This document shows, one piece after another, positions 45,532 to 55,378 of a stretch of 64,000 nucleotides of DNA. The position numbers and the translations under genes were made by a program. The notes under the pieces are model-generated. The model was not told the DNA's origin and searched no databases. It saw only the letters and a program-made list of their open reading frames with translations. This DNA is from Gluconacetobacter entanii (lineage in GTDB: Bacteria; Pseudomonadota; Alphaproteobacteria; Acetobacterales; Acetobacteraceae): NCBI RefSeq assembly GCF_003206495.1, contig NZ_NKUF01000003.1, positions 107,987 through 171,986 on the forward strand, written 5' to 3'. Within the stretch, counting starts at the first letter, position 1. Every line of letters starts with the position of its first letter.

Positions 45532-46512
45532 ATGATCATCATCACGGGCGGGGCGGGGTGCATCGGGTCGTGCCTGCATCAGGCATTGCAGGCGCGCGGG
45601 GAACAGACAGCCATTGTCGATTCGCTGGGAAATGGCGGGAAGTGGCATAATCTGTGCAAGCACGTGCCGGATTTCCTGATCGCGCCGGGGGAGCTTGACG
45701 CTTTCCTCGACAGTCGCCCCGACGTGACGGCGGTCTTCCACCTTGGCGCGATCAACGACACCACTGCCGCCGATGGCGATCGGGTATGGCGCACCAACGT
45801 GGACCTGTCGCTGCGGCTGCTGGAATGGTGCGCGCGGGAGGAAGCGCGTTTCATCTATGCCTCCTCCGCCGCGACCTATGGCGCGGCGGACCGGCCGGGG
45901 ATGTTTTCCGATGACCCGGCGCACCTGGCCACGCTGCGCCCGACCAGCCTGTATGGATGGTCCAAGCATGCCTTCGACTGCCTGCTGCAGCGCCGCCTGG
46001 CGCAGGGGGATCTGCAGGGGCTGTCATGGGCGGGGCTGAAGCTGTTCAACGTCTATGGTCCCAATGAATATCACAAGGGGGCCATGGCCTCGCTGGTCTA
46101 TGCCAAATATGCCGAGATCCATGCAGGTGGCCCGGCGCGACTGTTCCGTTCCGACCGGCCGGAGGTGGCCGACGGGCATCAGGCGCGCGATTTCATATGG
46201 GTGGGCGATGTGGTGTCGGTCATGCTGTGGCTGCTGGACCATCAGCATGTCCATGGGCTGTTCAATTGCGGGACCGGGGTGGCGCGGACCTGCCTCGAAC
46301 TTGTCGATGCGGTGTGCGATGCCGCAGGTGTCGCGCGGCGGGTCGAATTCATCGACATGCCCGCCGCCCTGCATGGACAGTACCAGTCCTATACCTGCGC
46401 CGACATGACGCGCCTGCGCACGGCGGGATATGCGCAGCCCTTCACACCGCTGGCACAGGGGGTGAAACACTATGTCCGCGACTATCTTGCCGCCGCTGAT
46501 CCCTATCTTTAA
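45532..46512 (+). CDS. hldD: ADP-L-glycero-D-manno-heptose 6-epimerase
   Basis: 326 residues of the extended SDR family. IIITGGAGCIGSCL is the NADP-binding motif near residue 3, with Cys in place of the usual Phe of GFIG. SLYGWSKHAFD contains the catalytic Tyr-x-x-x-Lys. NVYGPNEYHKGAMASLV and FIWVGDVVSV complete the match to HldD. It makes the ADP-L-glycero heptose that is built into the lipopolysaccharide core. The ATG at 45532 is the first in frame that fits the family. A repeat copy follows. Confidence 0.94.
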   Translation: MIIITGGAGCIGSCLHQALQARGEQTAIVDSLGNGGKWHNLCKHVPDFLIAPGELDAFLDSRPDVTAVFHLGAINDTTAADGDRVWRTNVDLSLRLLEWCAREEARFIYASSAATYGAADRPGMFSDDPAHLATLRPTSLYGWSKHAFDCLLQRRLAQGDLQGLSWAGLKLFNVYGPNEYHKGAMASLVYAKYAEIHAGGPARLFRSDRPEVADGHQARDFIWVGDVVSVMLWLLDHQHVHGLFNCGTGVARTCLELVDAVCDAAGVARRVEFIDMPAALHGQYQSYTCADMTRLRTAGYAQPFTPLAQGVKHYVRDYLAAADPYL

Positions 46513-46557
46513 GAGACTGCCTGAAAAGTCGTCCACAATGACATCCCGAAGAGTATA

Positions 46558-46638
46558 AAAGTTCTTGGTGAAGCTTTTTTCAAAAAGCTCCAGCGGACGC
46601 CTCCTTTTTGGAAAAAAGACGGCACCCCGAAACTTTTG
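46558..46638 (+). repeat. Dispersed palindromic repeat, copy G
   Basis: AAAGTTCTTGGTGAAGCTTTTTT, then CAAAAAGCTCC is the first hairpin; GACGCCTCCTTTTTGG, then AAAAAAGACGGC is the second hairpin; CCCCGAAACTTTT is the right outer arm. It lies 45 bases after hldD and before lgt. Confidence 0.75.
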
Positions 46639-46723
46639 GAATTTCTGATCGGCGGATTATTTCAAAGCCTTAAGGCGTAGTCACCTCCCGCGCCCGTCAA
46701 TTCCTGATCGCGAAAGTCGCTGC

Positions 46724-47584
46724 ATGCTGCCTGTCCTGATGTTTCCGCAATTTGACCCGGTCATGGTGCATTTCGGGCCGTTCGGCCTGCGCTGGTATGC
46801 GATGGCCTATATCGTGGCGCTGGTGGTCGGATGGCGGGTGGCGCGCCGCCTTGTCGCGCTGCCGCCGCGCGCGGCCACGGCGCTGCAGGTCGATGACTTC
46901 CTGACATGGGCGACGCTGGGCGTGGTGCTGGGGGGGCGGCTGGGTTACATCCTGTTCTATCAGCCGGGATATTACATCACCCACCCGCAGGCGATCCTGG
47001 AGGTCTGGCATGGGGGAATGTCGTTCCATGGCGGGGCGGCGGGCGTGATTATCGCGCTGATCGTCTTTACGTGGCGCAACAATCTCAGCTTCCTCGGCTT
47101 TTCGGACCGGATCACCACGGTGGTGCCCATCGGGCTCGGGCTGGGGCGGATCGCCAATTTCATCAATGGCGAACTGTGGGGACGCGAGGCCCCGGCCTCC
47201 CTGCCATGGGCGATGGTCTTCCCCGACGCGGGCCCGATCCCACGCCATCCTTCCGAACTGTATGAAGCCTTCGCCGAAGGGCTGGTGCTGTTCAGCGTGA
47301 TGTGGCTGGTCTCGCGCAGCCAGAAGGTGCGTGAGCATCCCGGCTTCCTCGCCGGGCTGTTCCTGTTCGGCTACGCCATTGCGCGGACGGTGTGCGAACT
47401 GTTCCGCGAACCGGATTCCTTCATCGGATTCCTGCCATTTGGCGTCACCATGGGGCAGGTCCTGTGCGTGCCCATGGCGATCGGCGGGCTGGGCCTGATG
47501 CTCAATGCCTGCCTGCGTCCCGCGCGCACGGAACTGATGCCCCCCGATGCCCCGGAACTGGAGGACGGGGACACCGCGCGATGA
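46724..47584 (+). CDS. lgt: Phosphatidylglycerol-prolipoprotein diacylglyceryl transferase
   Basis: 286 residues with seven hydrophobic segments. The Lgt signature is GLGRIANFINGELWGR near residue 140, with HGGMSFHGGAAG before it and PRHPSELYEAFAEG after. It transfers diacylglycerol to the lipobox cysteine, the first step of lipoprotein maturation in the inner membrane. Its stop overlaps the next start by four bases. A lipoprotein gene lies 1.9 kb downstream. Confidence 0.97.
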   Translation: MLPVLMFPQFDPVMVHFGPFGLRWYAMAYIVALVVGWRVARRLVALPPRAATALQVDDFLTWATLGVVLGGRLGYILFYQPGYYITHPQAILEVWHGGMSFHGGAAGVIIALIVFTWRNNLSFLGFSDRITTVVPIGLGLGRIANFINGELWGREAPASLPWAMVFPDAGPIPRHPSELYEAFAEGLVLFSVMWLVSRSQKVREHPGFLAGLFLFGYAIARTVCELFREPDSFIGFLPFGVTMGQVLCVPMAIGGLGLMLNACLRPARTELMPPDAPELEDGDTAR

Positions 47585-48654
47585 CCGCCCCCGCCACGCC
47601 TGTCAGGCTGGACCGGTTCATGGCGCGCGCCAATGCGGCCTATTACAGTGGGTGCGACCCATTTGCCGATTTCATCACCGCGCCCGAAATCTCGCAGATG
47701 TTTGGCGAACTGCTGGGGGCATGGGTGGCGGTGACATGGCAGGGCATGGGTGCGCCCGCGCCCTTCGTGCTGGCGGAGGCCGGGCCGGGGCGCGGGACGC
47801 TGATGGCCGATGCGCTGCGCCTGCTGGCGCGCGTGGCCCCGGCCTGTTACGCGGCGGCGCGGGTGCACATGGTCGAAACGTCCCCCCGCCTGCGTGACGC
47901 GCAGGCGACGGCGCTGGCGCCCCATGCCGATGCTGTCACCCCTGTCTGGTGCGACGCGGTGGCCGACCTGCCGCCGGGGCCGATGATCCTGCTGGCCAAT
48001 GAGTTCCTTGACGCGCTGCCCATCCGGCAGTTCGTGCGCACCGCACAGGGATGGGACGAGCGCAGTGTTGTGGGCGAGGTGTTCGTCACCGCCCCGGCCA
48101 CCGACCTGCCCGTTGGCGGCCCGCTTGCGACACGCGACGTTCCGGAAGGCGAGGTGCTGGAAACCTGCGAAGGCGCGCTGGTGATTGCGCGCCAGTTGGG
48201 ACGGCGGCTGGCGCAGGGGCAAGGTGCCGCCCTGTTCATCGATTACGGATATGACGGGCCGGGATGGGGCGATACGCTGCAGGCGCTGCGTGACGGGCGT
48301 CCGGCTTGGCCGCTGGCCCGCCCCGGCATGGCGGACCTGACGGCGCATGTCGATTTCGCGGCGCTGGGGGCAGCGGCCCGCGCGGGCGGGTGCGCCACAT
48401 GGGGCAGCGTGACGCAGGGTGCGTTCCTGTCCGCGCTGGGCCTGTTTCCCCGTGCGGCGCAACTTGCGCGCAACCAGTCGCCCGAGGTCGCGCGACAGGT
48501 CAGCGAGGCCGCGCAGCGCCTTGCCGCCCCGGACCGCATGGGTGGCCTGTTCCGCGTCATGGCGATGACACCGCCCGGCATGACGGAACTGGCGGGGTTC
48601 GAGGGATGCGCGCCCATTGCGCCGTCGCCTGCGGACATGGGAAAGGGCGGATGA
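47581..48654 (+). CDS. SAM-dependent methyltransferase, NDUFAF7/MidA family
   Basis: 357 residues. FADFITAPEISQMFGELLGAW, EAGPGRGTLMADAL (SAM-binding), LLANEFLDALPIRQF and FIDYGYDGPGWGDTLQALR are the family marks. In mitochondria NDUFAF7 methylates an Arg of a complex I subunit; bacterial members are presumed to do likewise. It overlaps lgt and pgeF by ATGA at both ends. The lgt-midA-pgeF order is common in alphaproteobacteria. Confidence 0.96.
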   Translation: MTAPATPVRLDRFMARANAAYYSGCDPFADFITAPEISQMFGELLGAWVAVTWQGMGAPAPFVLAEAGPGRGTLMADALRLLARVAPACYAAARVHMVETSPRLRDAQATALAPHADAVTPVWCDAVADLPPGPMILLANEFLDALPIRQFVRTAQGWDERSVVGEVFVTAPATDLPVGGPLATRDVPEGEVLETCEGALVIARQLGRRLAQGQGAALFIDYGYDGPGWGDTLQALRDGRPAWPLARPGMADLTAHVDFAALGAAARAGGCATWGSVTQGAFLSALGLFPRAAQLARNQSPEVARQVSEAAQRLAAPDRMGGLFRVMAMTPPGMTELAGFEGCAPIAPSPADMGKGG

Positions 48655-49466
48655 CGCGCATGGAGGGGGAAGGTCAACTGGGACAGGATCAACTGGATGG
48701 GCCGGTCGTGCGTGCCGGACTGCTCGATCACGTGCCGCACGGGTTTTTCACCCGCCTTGGCGGGGTTTCGACGGGACCGTATGCATCGCTGAACTGCTCC
48801 ATGCGCAGCGGTGACGATCCTGCCGCCCTGCGTGAAAACCGTGCGCGGGTCGCCCGTACGGTCGGGGTCGCGGCCGAAAACCTCCTCGGCGTGACGCAGG
48901 TGCATGGCAATGACGTCGTCAGCGTGACTGCCCCATGGGAAGAAGGGCAGGGCGCGCGGGCCGATGCCATGGTCTGTGCCCGCCCGGGCCTTGCGCTGGG
49001 GGTCATTACCGCCGATTGCGCGCCGGTGCTGTTCGCCGATGCGCGGGGGCATGTGGTGGGGGCGGCGCATGCCGGATGGCGCGGGGCGGCGGCAGGCGTG
49101 CTGGAGGCGACGGTTGCCGCGATGTGCGCGCTGGGAAGCCGCGCCATGGACATCCGCGCCGTTGTCGGCCCGTGCATTGCGCGTGACAGTTACGAGGTGG
49201 GCGCGGACATGCGCGACGCCGTGCTGGCGCTTGATGGCGCAGGGGAAATGTTCTTCACCCCCGCACGGCGGGAGGGGCATTACCAGTTCGACCTGGCCGG
49301 CTATTGCGTGGCGCGCCTGCACCGTGCGGGTGTGGGACAGGCCGACGCGCTGGGTATCGATACCCTGACGGACGAGGCGCGGTTCTTCAGCCATCGCCGC
49401 CGCACGCTGGCCGGTGGGGGAAAGATCGGGCACCAGATTTCAGTAATCACCATACCCCATGTATGA
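48651..49466 (+). CDS. pgeF: Peptidoglycan editing factor (YfiH, polyphenol oxidase fold)
   Basis: 271 residues. The copper/zinc-like active-site residues are VTQVHGNDVV (His), TADCAPVLFAD (Cys) and GAAHAGWRG (His). PgeF removes wrongly inserted L-serine-containing muropeptide precursors. The start at 48651 overlaps the MidA gene stop by four bases. Its stop overlaps a possible start of the next gene. Confidence 0.95.
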   Translation: MTRMEGEGQLGQDQLDGPVVRAGLLDHVPHGFFTRLGGVSTGPYASLNCSMRSGDDPAALRENRARVARTVGVAAENLLGVTQVHGNDVVSVTAPWEEGQGARADAMVCARPGLALGVITADCAPVLFADARGHVVGAAHAGWRGAAAGVLEATVAAMCALGSRAMDIRAVVGPCIARDSYEVGADMRDAVLALDGAGEMFFTPARREGHYQFDLAGYCVARLHRAGVGQADALGIDTLTDEARFFSHRRRTLAGGGKIGHQISVITIPHV

Positions 49467-49473
49467 TGCCGTC

Positions 49474-50847
49474 ATGAGGGTAAAGTTTTTCAGGCATGGC
49501 GTAAGGGCCCTGACGATGTCGGGCCTGTGCCTTCTTGCCGGGTGTCTCGACGTGCCGCATCCATTCCGTGGCGCGGGCCAGTCGCAGCTTGCGAATGCAC
49601 CGCCGGCGCGCCTTGCGGTACCGCTGCCGACGCAGGCGCTGCTGGTCAACATGGCCGCGCAGACATGGCAGAAGGACATGGTCGCCGCCATGCTGGACCA
49701 GTCGGTTCCCGCCGTGGGACAACCTGCAAAGGCCGGGGACTGGTGGCTGCGCATGACCGCGAGCCTGCAGGGAAACGTGGTCGTCCCGACCTATGCCGTG
49801 ATTACCCCCAAGGGCGAAGTACGGGGCCAGACCAGTGGCGCGCCCGTGCCCGCCGCGTCATGGTCCGCCGGGTCCGACGCGGTGATGCAGACGTCCGCGG
49901 CACAGGCCGCGCCGGAGGTTGCGGCCCTGCTGACCGGTATTCAGGCCGCCCAGATGCAGAAGGATCCCAACAGCCTGAAGAACCGGCCCGCCCATGTGTT
50001 CTTCCAGGGGGTCCGGGGCGCGCCGGGCGATGGGGATGCGGCCCTTGCGCGTGCCTTTTCCGCCTCCCTGCGCGATGCGCATGACCAGGTCCAGCATACG
50101 CAGGGCGGTGCCGATTTCACCGTCCTGTGCACCGTGGTCGTGACCCAGTTGCCCGCCACGGGCCCGGCACGCCAGCGCCTGACGCTGACATGGCGCGTGA
50201 CCGACCCGCACGGCAAGGAAGCCGGGGCGGCGACCCAGATCCATGATATCGCCGCGCATACGCTCGACGGGAAATGGGGCGACGCCGCCGAAGCTGCGGG
50301 CGAGGAAGCGGCCGGTGGCGTGCGGCAGATCATCACGCGTTATTCCGGGCGCGACAATGCGCCGCTGTCGGCCAGTGCCGCGCCAGCCAACGTCCCCGTT
50401 GGTGCCCCCCCGGCGGGTGCTGCCACACATCCCGCCGTGACGCGCCGTACGCGCGTCGTTCCGCCCGTCACGGCAGGGGCGCCCGCTACCGCGCCCACCG
50501 TGCCGGCGGCTTCCGCCCCGGTCGCGCCAAAGCCGCCCGTGGTCCCGGTGGCAACGACCCCGGTTGCTTCCGCATCGCCCACATCCATAAAGGCAGCACC
50601 CGTGGCCTCTGCTCCGGCAACACCCGCGCCCGCCATGCCGTCTGCGCCCGTGACGCCTGCACCTGCCATGCCGGTGGCCCCCGCGCCCGTTACCCCGACC
50701 GTCACGACGCCGCCTGCGGTGGCAGCGCCCGCCACGACAGTCCCCGTTACCACCCCGAGCGCCCCGGTCGCCCCCGCCCCGGCCGCCCCCACCCAGGCCG
50801 CGCCCGCGCGGCGCCTGCCTGGGGTCACGCTTCCGCCCACGCGGTAA
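49474..50847 (+). CDS. Lipoprotein with a Pro/Ala/Thr-rich C-terminal tail
   Basis: 457 residues from the ATG at 49474 (an ATG at 49459 is also in frame and overlaps pgeF). The lipobox is LLAGC, with Cys near residue 24. Residues ~25-300 are a globular domain with conserved-looking parts (LLVNMAAQTWQKDMVAAMLDQSVP, GDWWLRMTASLQG, LTLTWRVTDPHGKEAG). The last ~150 residues are a low-complexity mixture of Pro, Ala, Val, Thr. The family is not recognised. Export and lipid attachment by Lgt are expected from the N-terminus. Confidence 0.85.
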   Translation: MRVKFFRHGVRALTMSGLCLLAGCLDVPHPFRGAGQSQLANAPPARLAVPLPTQALLVNMAAQTWQKDMVAAMLDQSVPAVGQPAKAGDWWLRMTASLQGNVVVPTYAVITPKGEVRGQTSGAPVPAASWSAGSDAVMQTSAAQAAPEVAALLTGIQAAQMQKDPNSLKNRPAHVFFQGVRGAPGDGDAALARAFSASLRDAHDQVQHTQGGADFTVLCTVVVTQLPATGPARQRLTLTWRVTDPHGKEAGAATQIHDIAAHTLDGKWGDAAEAAGEEAAGGVRQIITRYSGRDNAPLSASAAPANVPVGAPPAGAATHPAVTRRTRVVPPVTAGAPATAPTVPAASAPVAPKPPVVPVATTPVASASPTSIKAAPVASAPATPAPAMPSAPVTPAPAMPVAPAPVTPTVTTPPAVAAPATTVPVTTPSAPVAPAPAAPTQAAPARRLPGVTLPPTR

Positions 50848-51046
50848 TGGCGGGCGGAGTGTGGCCGCCACGCCACGATGGACAGGCGTGTTCGCGACGC
50901 AGGTCCGCGTTGATGTGTTCAGGCCCATCTTCGGGGGGTGCGGTGGTGACAGGGACTGGCGCGATTGCTAGAACCCGGCCGATCCATGAAAACGGAAGTG
51001 GCCTGCCACGGCCGCTTCGCCTCACGTCGTCCGGGAACGTCGCAAG

Positions 51047-52030
51047 ATGAAAATCGTCGCCTGTAACAGTAATCTGCCCCTTGCTGAAAAAGTTGCGGTC
51101 GAACTGGGGATGCCCTTGTGCGACGTGACCGTCCGTCGCTTCGCCGACATGGAAATCTTTGTCGAGATCCATGAGAACGTGCGTGGCGAGGATGTGTTTG
51201 TCATCCAGAGCACCTGCTCGCCCACCAATGACAACCTGATGGAACTGCTGATCATGCTCGACGCGCTGCGTCGTGGCTCGGCCCGGCGCATCACGGCGGT
51301 CATGCCCTATTTCGGCTATGCCCGGCAGGATCGCAAATCCGGCCCCCGCACCCCCATCAGCGCGAAACTGGTCGCCAACATCCTGGTCGAAGCCGGGGCC
51401 AACCGCATCCTGACGATGGACCTGCACGCCATGCAGATCCAGGGGTTCTTCGACATTCCCGTGGACAACCTGTATGCCGCCCCGCTGTTCACCCGCGACA
51501 TCAAGGGCCGGATGGGGCAGGAGGCGCCGCTGCCTTACGAAGCGCCGGATCTCAACATCCCCGGCGGCCCGCACAACCTGATGATCGTCTCCCCCGACGT
51601 GGGCGGCGTGGTGCGGGCGCGCCAGCTGGCGCAGCGCCTGAACGTGGATCTTGCCATCATCGACAAGCGGCGTGAGCGCGCGGGCGTGTCGGAGGTGATG
51701 AACGTGATCGGTGACGTGCGCGGCCGGTACTGCGTCCTTGTGGACGATATCGTCGATAGCGGCGGGTCGCTGTGCAATGCGGCCGAAGCGCTGATGCGCC
51801 ATGGCGCCGCGGCGGTGGAGGCGTATGTGACCCATGGCGTGCTGACGGGGGGGGCGGTCAGCCGCATCGGGCAGTCGCCGCTGCAGATGCTGACCCTGAC
51901 CGACAGCATCGCCAAGACGGAAGACGTGCGCCAGTCGCACAATATCCGCCAGATCAGCACCGCCAACCTGCTGTCGCGCGCGATGCGCGCGGTGTCCGAT
52001 GAAAGTTCGGTGTCGTCGCTGTTCGACTGA
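51047..52030 (+). CDS. prs: Ribose-phosphate pyrophosphokinase
   Basis: 327 residues. [69 protein letters not shown] and [13 protein letters not shown] are family signatures in the expected order. It converts ribose 5-phosphate and ATP to PRPP for nucleotide, His, Trp and NAD synthesis. A good start at 51047 (MKIVACNSN). Some relatives end a little earlier; the C-terminus here ends VSSLFD. Confidence 0.98.
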   Translation: MKIVACNSNLPLAEKVAVELGMPLCDVTVRRFADMEIFVEIHENVRGEDVFVIQSTCSPTNDNLMELLIMLDALRRGSARRITAVMPYFGYARQDRKSGPRTPISAKLVANILVEAGANRILTMDLHAMQIQGFFDIPVDNLYAAPLFTRDIKGRMGQEAPLPYEAPDLNIPGGPHNLMIVSPDVGGVVRARQLAQRLNVDLAIIDKRRERAGVSEVMNVIGDVRGRYCVLVDDIVDSGGSLCNAAEALMRHGAAAVEAYVTHGVLTGGAVSRIGQSPLQMLTLTDSIAKTEDVRQSHNIRQISTANLLSRAMRAVSDESSVSSLFD

Positions 52031-52153
52031 TGCCGCCATTGACCGGCGTCACTGACCGGGACAGATTTATTTCATAGTGTGTCGGGGGATTGAATTGACC
52101 CCCAGCCATGTGGAGGCTATCGCCCACAGAGCCACTCAAGAAGGAACCTGCTG

Positions 52154-52744
52154 ATGACGGACCTGCTCGCACGGCCCTACTGGTATCTGCGACATGGGGA
52201 GACGGACTGGAATGCCGAAGGGCGTTCACAGGGCCGGACCGACATCCCGCTCAATGCCCGGGGGGTGGAGCAGGCGCGGCAGGCCGGGTTGGTGCTGTCG
52301 CGGCATCTGGGCGCACATCCGATCGCGCGTATCGTTTCCTCCCCGCTGGGCCGTGCCCGGCGCACGGCCGAAATCGTGGCGGAGGTGCTGGCGCAGCATG
52401 GCGCACCCCGGTTCGAGGTGCAGCTTGACGACGGGCTGAAGGAAGTCTGCTTCGGCGCGGAGGAAGGCAAGCCGATGGGGGACTGGTACGATAGCTGGAT
52501 TGCCGGTAAATATACCCCCGCCGACGGCGAAAGCTTTGCCGAACTGCGTGAACGCGCGGTCTCGGCCATCAATCGCGCCACACAGGCGCCCGGTGTGCCG
52601 CTTGTCGTGTGTCATGGCGGCATGTTCCGCGCCCTGCGCGCGGCAATGGGGCTGAAGCCCAATGTGCGCCTGCCCAACGCCACGCCGATGTGGGCACAGC
52701 CCGAGGGCGAGGGAAAGCCGTGGGAACTGACGGCGTTTTCCTGA
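52154..52744 (+). CDS. Histidine phosphatase family protein (phosphoglycerate mutase-like)
   Basis: 196 residues. The catalytic His is in YLRHGETDWN (near residue 12), with SSPLGRARRTAEI and VVCHGGMFRALRAA containing the second Arg and His. The substrate is unknown; relatives act on phosphoglycerate, alpha-ribazole phosphate or small phosphate esters. AAGGA before the ATG at 52154 supports the start. A repeat copy follows. Confidence 0.92.
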   Translation: MTDLLARPYWYLRHGETDWNAEGRSQGRTDIPLNARGVEQARQAGLVLSRHLGAHPIARIVSSPLGRARRTAEIVAEVLAQHGAPRFEVQLDDGLKEVCFGAEEGKPMGDWYDSWIAGKYTPADGESFAELRERAVSAINRATQAPGVPLVVCHGGMFRALRAAMGLKPNVRLPNATPMWAQPEGEGKPWELTAFS

Positions 52745-52763
52745 AGGCCCGATAAATCGTAAA

Positions 52764-52842
52764 GAAGTTTCCGGTGAAGCTTTTTTCAGAAAGCTTCGAA
52801 GAATGCCGCCTTTTTCGATCAAAAGGCGGTGCCCGGAAACTG
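52764..52842 (+). repeat. Dispersed palindromic repeat, copy H
   Basis: The outer arms GAAGTTTCCGG and CCCGGAAACT pair with compensating changes relative to copy B (TTTTTGG/CCAAAAA). Two hairpins lie inside: GAAGCTTTTTTCAG then AAAGCTTC, and GCCGCCTTTTTCGATC then AAAAGGCGGT. It lies 20 bases after the phosphatase stop codon. Confidence 0.85.
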
Positions 52843-53009
52843 TTATTTTTATCAAGTGGTTGGTCTGAAAGATGTCCTGAAACGCACTGCCCGGCCGGAT
52901 GGCGTGAAAATGCGGGCTGGCGTTGCATCTGGCGGCTTTTTCCGTTAAAGGCCGCGCACGCGCTGGCACCCCTGGAGGCCGGCGCGCCTTGTGTTTCAGG
53001 AGCAGACAA

Positions 53010-53630
53010 GTGACCAAATTCACGAAAATCGATGTTTCTTCGCGCGCGAAGGCTGGTAAGGGGGCAGCGCGGGCGACGAGACGTGCCGGGCTTGTTCCCG
53101 GTGTCATCTATGGTGGCAAGCAGGAAGCCGCGCTGATCGCGCTTGATCCGCGCATCGTGGCGCGCGAACTGCACAAGCCGGGCTGGCGTTCGCGCATCTA
53201 TGACATCTCCATCGACGGCAGCAAGACGGAGCACGCGCTGCTGCGCGAAATCCAGTTGCACCCGGTGTCCGATGCCCCGCTGCATGTTGACTACCAGCGC
53301 CTTGCCGAAGGGCAGAAGGTGCATGTCGAAGTGGCCATCACCTTCACCGGTGAAGAAACCTCCCCCGGCATCAAGCGCGGCGGCGTGCTGAACATCGTGC
53401 GTCACACCGTGGACGTCGTGGCCGACCCCGCCAACATGCCCGAAGGCTTCAGCGCGGACCTGTCGAAGCTCGACATCCATGACAACGTGCGCTGGGAAGA
53501 CCTCAAGGGCACGGAACATGTCGTGCCGGTCCAGCACATCCCGAACTTCGTCATTGCCACGATCGCCGCGCCGACCGTCGATGTCGAGGAAGAGGCTGCG
53601 GAAGCCGAGACCCCGGAAGCCGCTGGCTGA
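53010..53630 (+). CDS. rplY: 50S ribosomal protein L25/general stress protein Ctc
   Basis: 206 residues, the long (Ctc-type) form. The 5S rRNA-binding N-terminal domain ([39 protein letters not shown]) and the C-terminal TL5 domain ([15 protein letters not shown], [24 protein letters not shown]) are present. The start codon is GTG at 53010 with AGGAG upstream; an ATG at 52923 in frame would add unrelated residues. It heads rplY-pth-ychF. Confidence 0.96.
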   Translation: MTKFTKIDVSSRAKAGKGAARATRRAGLVPGVIYGGKQEAALIALDPRIVARELHKPGWRSRIYDISIDGSKTEHALLREIQLHPVSDAPLHVDYQRLAEGQKVHVEVAITFTGEETSPGIKRGGVLNIVRHTVDVVADPANMPEGFSADLSKLDIHDNVRWEDLKGTEHVVPVQHIPNFVIATIAAPTVDVEEEAAEAETPEAAG

Positions 53631-53662
53631 TAACGCGAACCTGACACGACTGGAGAGACGCC

Positions 53663-54235
53663 ATGCTCCTCTGGACCGGATTGGGGAACCCCGAACCGGG
53701 GATGAGCCGGAATCGCCACAATGTCGGGTTCATGGCCGTTGACCGGATCGCCGAGCGCCACGGGTTCTCCCCGTGGCGCAAGCGCTTTCGCGGCGAGGTC
53801 AGCGAAGGGCATATCGGCCGCCACAAGGTCATGCTCCTCAAGCCGCAGACCTATATGAACCTCTCGGGTGAGAGTGTTCAGCAGGCGGCGGCCTTCTACA
53901 AGCTGTCGGCCGATGCCATCACGGCATTTCATGATGAACTTGACCTTGCCCCCGGCCGTATCCGCGTCAAGCGCGGTGGCGGGGCGGCAGGACATAACGG
54001 GCTGCGGTCCATGGACCGCATGCTTGGCACACAGGATTACTGGCGTGTGCGGATCGGTATCGGCCATCCCGGCTCCCGGGAGAGGGTGACGGGGCATGTG
54101 CTGGGCGATTTTTCGCGCGATGACCGGCTGTGGCTCGACCCCATGCTTGATGCGCTGTCGGATACGGCGGCGCTGCTTGCGGACGGGCAGCCGGAACTGT
54201 TCATGACCAGAATGGCCAGCCATACGGGGGAATAG
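53663..54235 (+). CDS. pth: Peptidyl-tRNA hydrolase
   Basis: 190 residues. WTGLGNPEPGMSRNRHNVGFMAVD, KPQTYMNLSGESV, HDELDLAPGRIRVKRGGGAAGHNGLRS are the catalytic and binding motifs (His of NRHNVG, Asp of DELDL). It frees tRNA from stalled peptidyl-tRNA. GGAGAG before the ATG at 53663 supports this start. The order rplY-pth-ychF is conserved. Confidence 0.98.
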   Translation: MLLWTGLGNPEPGMSRNRHNVGFMAVDRIAERHGFSPWRKRFRGEVSEGHIGRHKVMLLKPQTYMNLSGESVQQAAAFYKLSADAITAFHDELDLAPGRIRVKRGGGAAGHNGLRSMDRMLGTQDYWRVRIGIGHPGSRERVTGHVLGDFSRDDRLWLDPMLDALSDTAALLADGQPELFMTRMASHTGE

Positions 54236-54240
54236 GGGAT

Positions 54241-55335
54241 ATGGGCTTCAACTGCGGGATCGTGGGGCTGCCGAATGTCGGCAAGTCCACGCTGTTCAAC
54301 GCCTTGACCGAAACGGCCTCGGCGCAGGCGGCGAATTATCCCTTCTGCACCATCGAGCCGAATGTCGGGCGTGTCGCCGTGCCCGACCCGAGGCTGGCGG
54401 AACTGGCGCGTATCGGCAAGTCGCAGAAGATCCTGCCGACCAGCCTTGAATTCGTCGATATCGCGGGCCTTGTGCGTGGCGCATCGCGTGGCGAGGGGCT
54501 GGGCAACCAGTTCCTGGCCAATATCCGCGAGGTTGACGCCATCATCCACGTCCTGCGCTGTTTCGAGGACGATGACATCACCCATGTCGAGGGCGGGGTC
54601 GATCCGCTGCGCGATGCGGAGATCATCGAGACGGAACTGATGCTGGCCGACCTCGAGTCGCTGGAAAAGCGGATCGTCGCGCTGCAGAAGAAGGCGCGCG
54701 GCAACGACCGTGAGGCGGCGGCCCAGGTCGAACTGATGGAACCGCTGATCGCCGCCCTGCGTGAGGGCAGGCCCGCCCGCAGCGCCATCCCCGAGGGGCA
54801 GGAAGAAGCGGTGCGCCGCCTGAACCTGATGACGTCCAAGCCGGTGCTGTATGTCTGCAACGTGGACGAGGGATCGGCCGCGACCGGCAATGCATTTTCC
54901 GACAGCGTCCGCGCCCGTGCCGAGGCCGAAGGGGCGGCCGTGGTGGTCGTTTCCGCCGCGATCGAGGCGGAAGTCAGCCAGTTGGGCGCCGAGGACCGCA
55001 CCGAATTCCTCGAAGGGCTGGGCCTGAGTGACAGCGGACTGGATCGCGTGATCGCGGCGGGGTACCGCCTGCTGGGCCTGCGGACGTACTTCACGGTCGG
55101 CCCGAAGGAGACGCGGGCGTGGACGATTACGGCCGGGATGCGCGCGCCACAGGCCGCCGCCGTCATTCACAATGATTTCGAACGTGGCTTCATCGCCTGC
55201 GAAACCGTTGCGTATGACGACTATATCCAGTGCAATGGCGAAGCTGGCGCGAAAGAGGCCGGCAAGCTGCGAATCGAAGGACGTGACTATGTGGTGCAGG
55301 ATGGCGACGTCCTGCTGTTCCGCTTCAACGTCTGA
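54241..55335 (+). CDS. ychF: Redox-regulated ATPase YchF (Obg-like)
   Basis: 364 residues. GIVGLPNVGKSTLFNALT (P-loop), DIAGLVRGASRGEGLGNQFL and the C-terminal TGS-like AAVIHNDFERGFIACETVAYDDY are the expected parts. YchF binds ATP and the ribosome. It starts 5 bases after pth. Confidence 0.98.
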   Translation: MGFNCGIVGLPNVGKSTLFNALTETASAQAANYPFCTIEPNVGRVAVPDPRLAELARIGKSQKILPTSLEFVDIAGLVRGASRGEGLGNQFLANIREVDAIIHVLRCFEDDDITHVEGGVDPLRDAEIIETELMLADLESLEKRIVALQKKARGNDREAAAQVELMEPLIAALREGRPARSAIPEGQEEAVRRLNLMTSKPVLYVCNVDEGSAATGNAFSDSVRARAEAEGAAVVVVSAAIEAEVSQLGAEDRTEFLEGLGLSDSGLDRVIAAGYRLLGLRTYFTVGPKETRAWTITAGMRAPQAAAVIHNDFERGFIACETVAYDDYIQCNGEAGAKEAGKLRIEGRDYVVQDGDVLLFRFNV

Positions 55336-55378
55336 GGCAGGGTGGGATGGGGGTCCGGTGATCCGCATCCTGCAGTAA

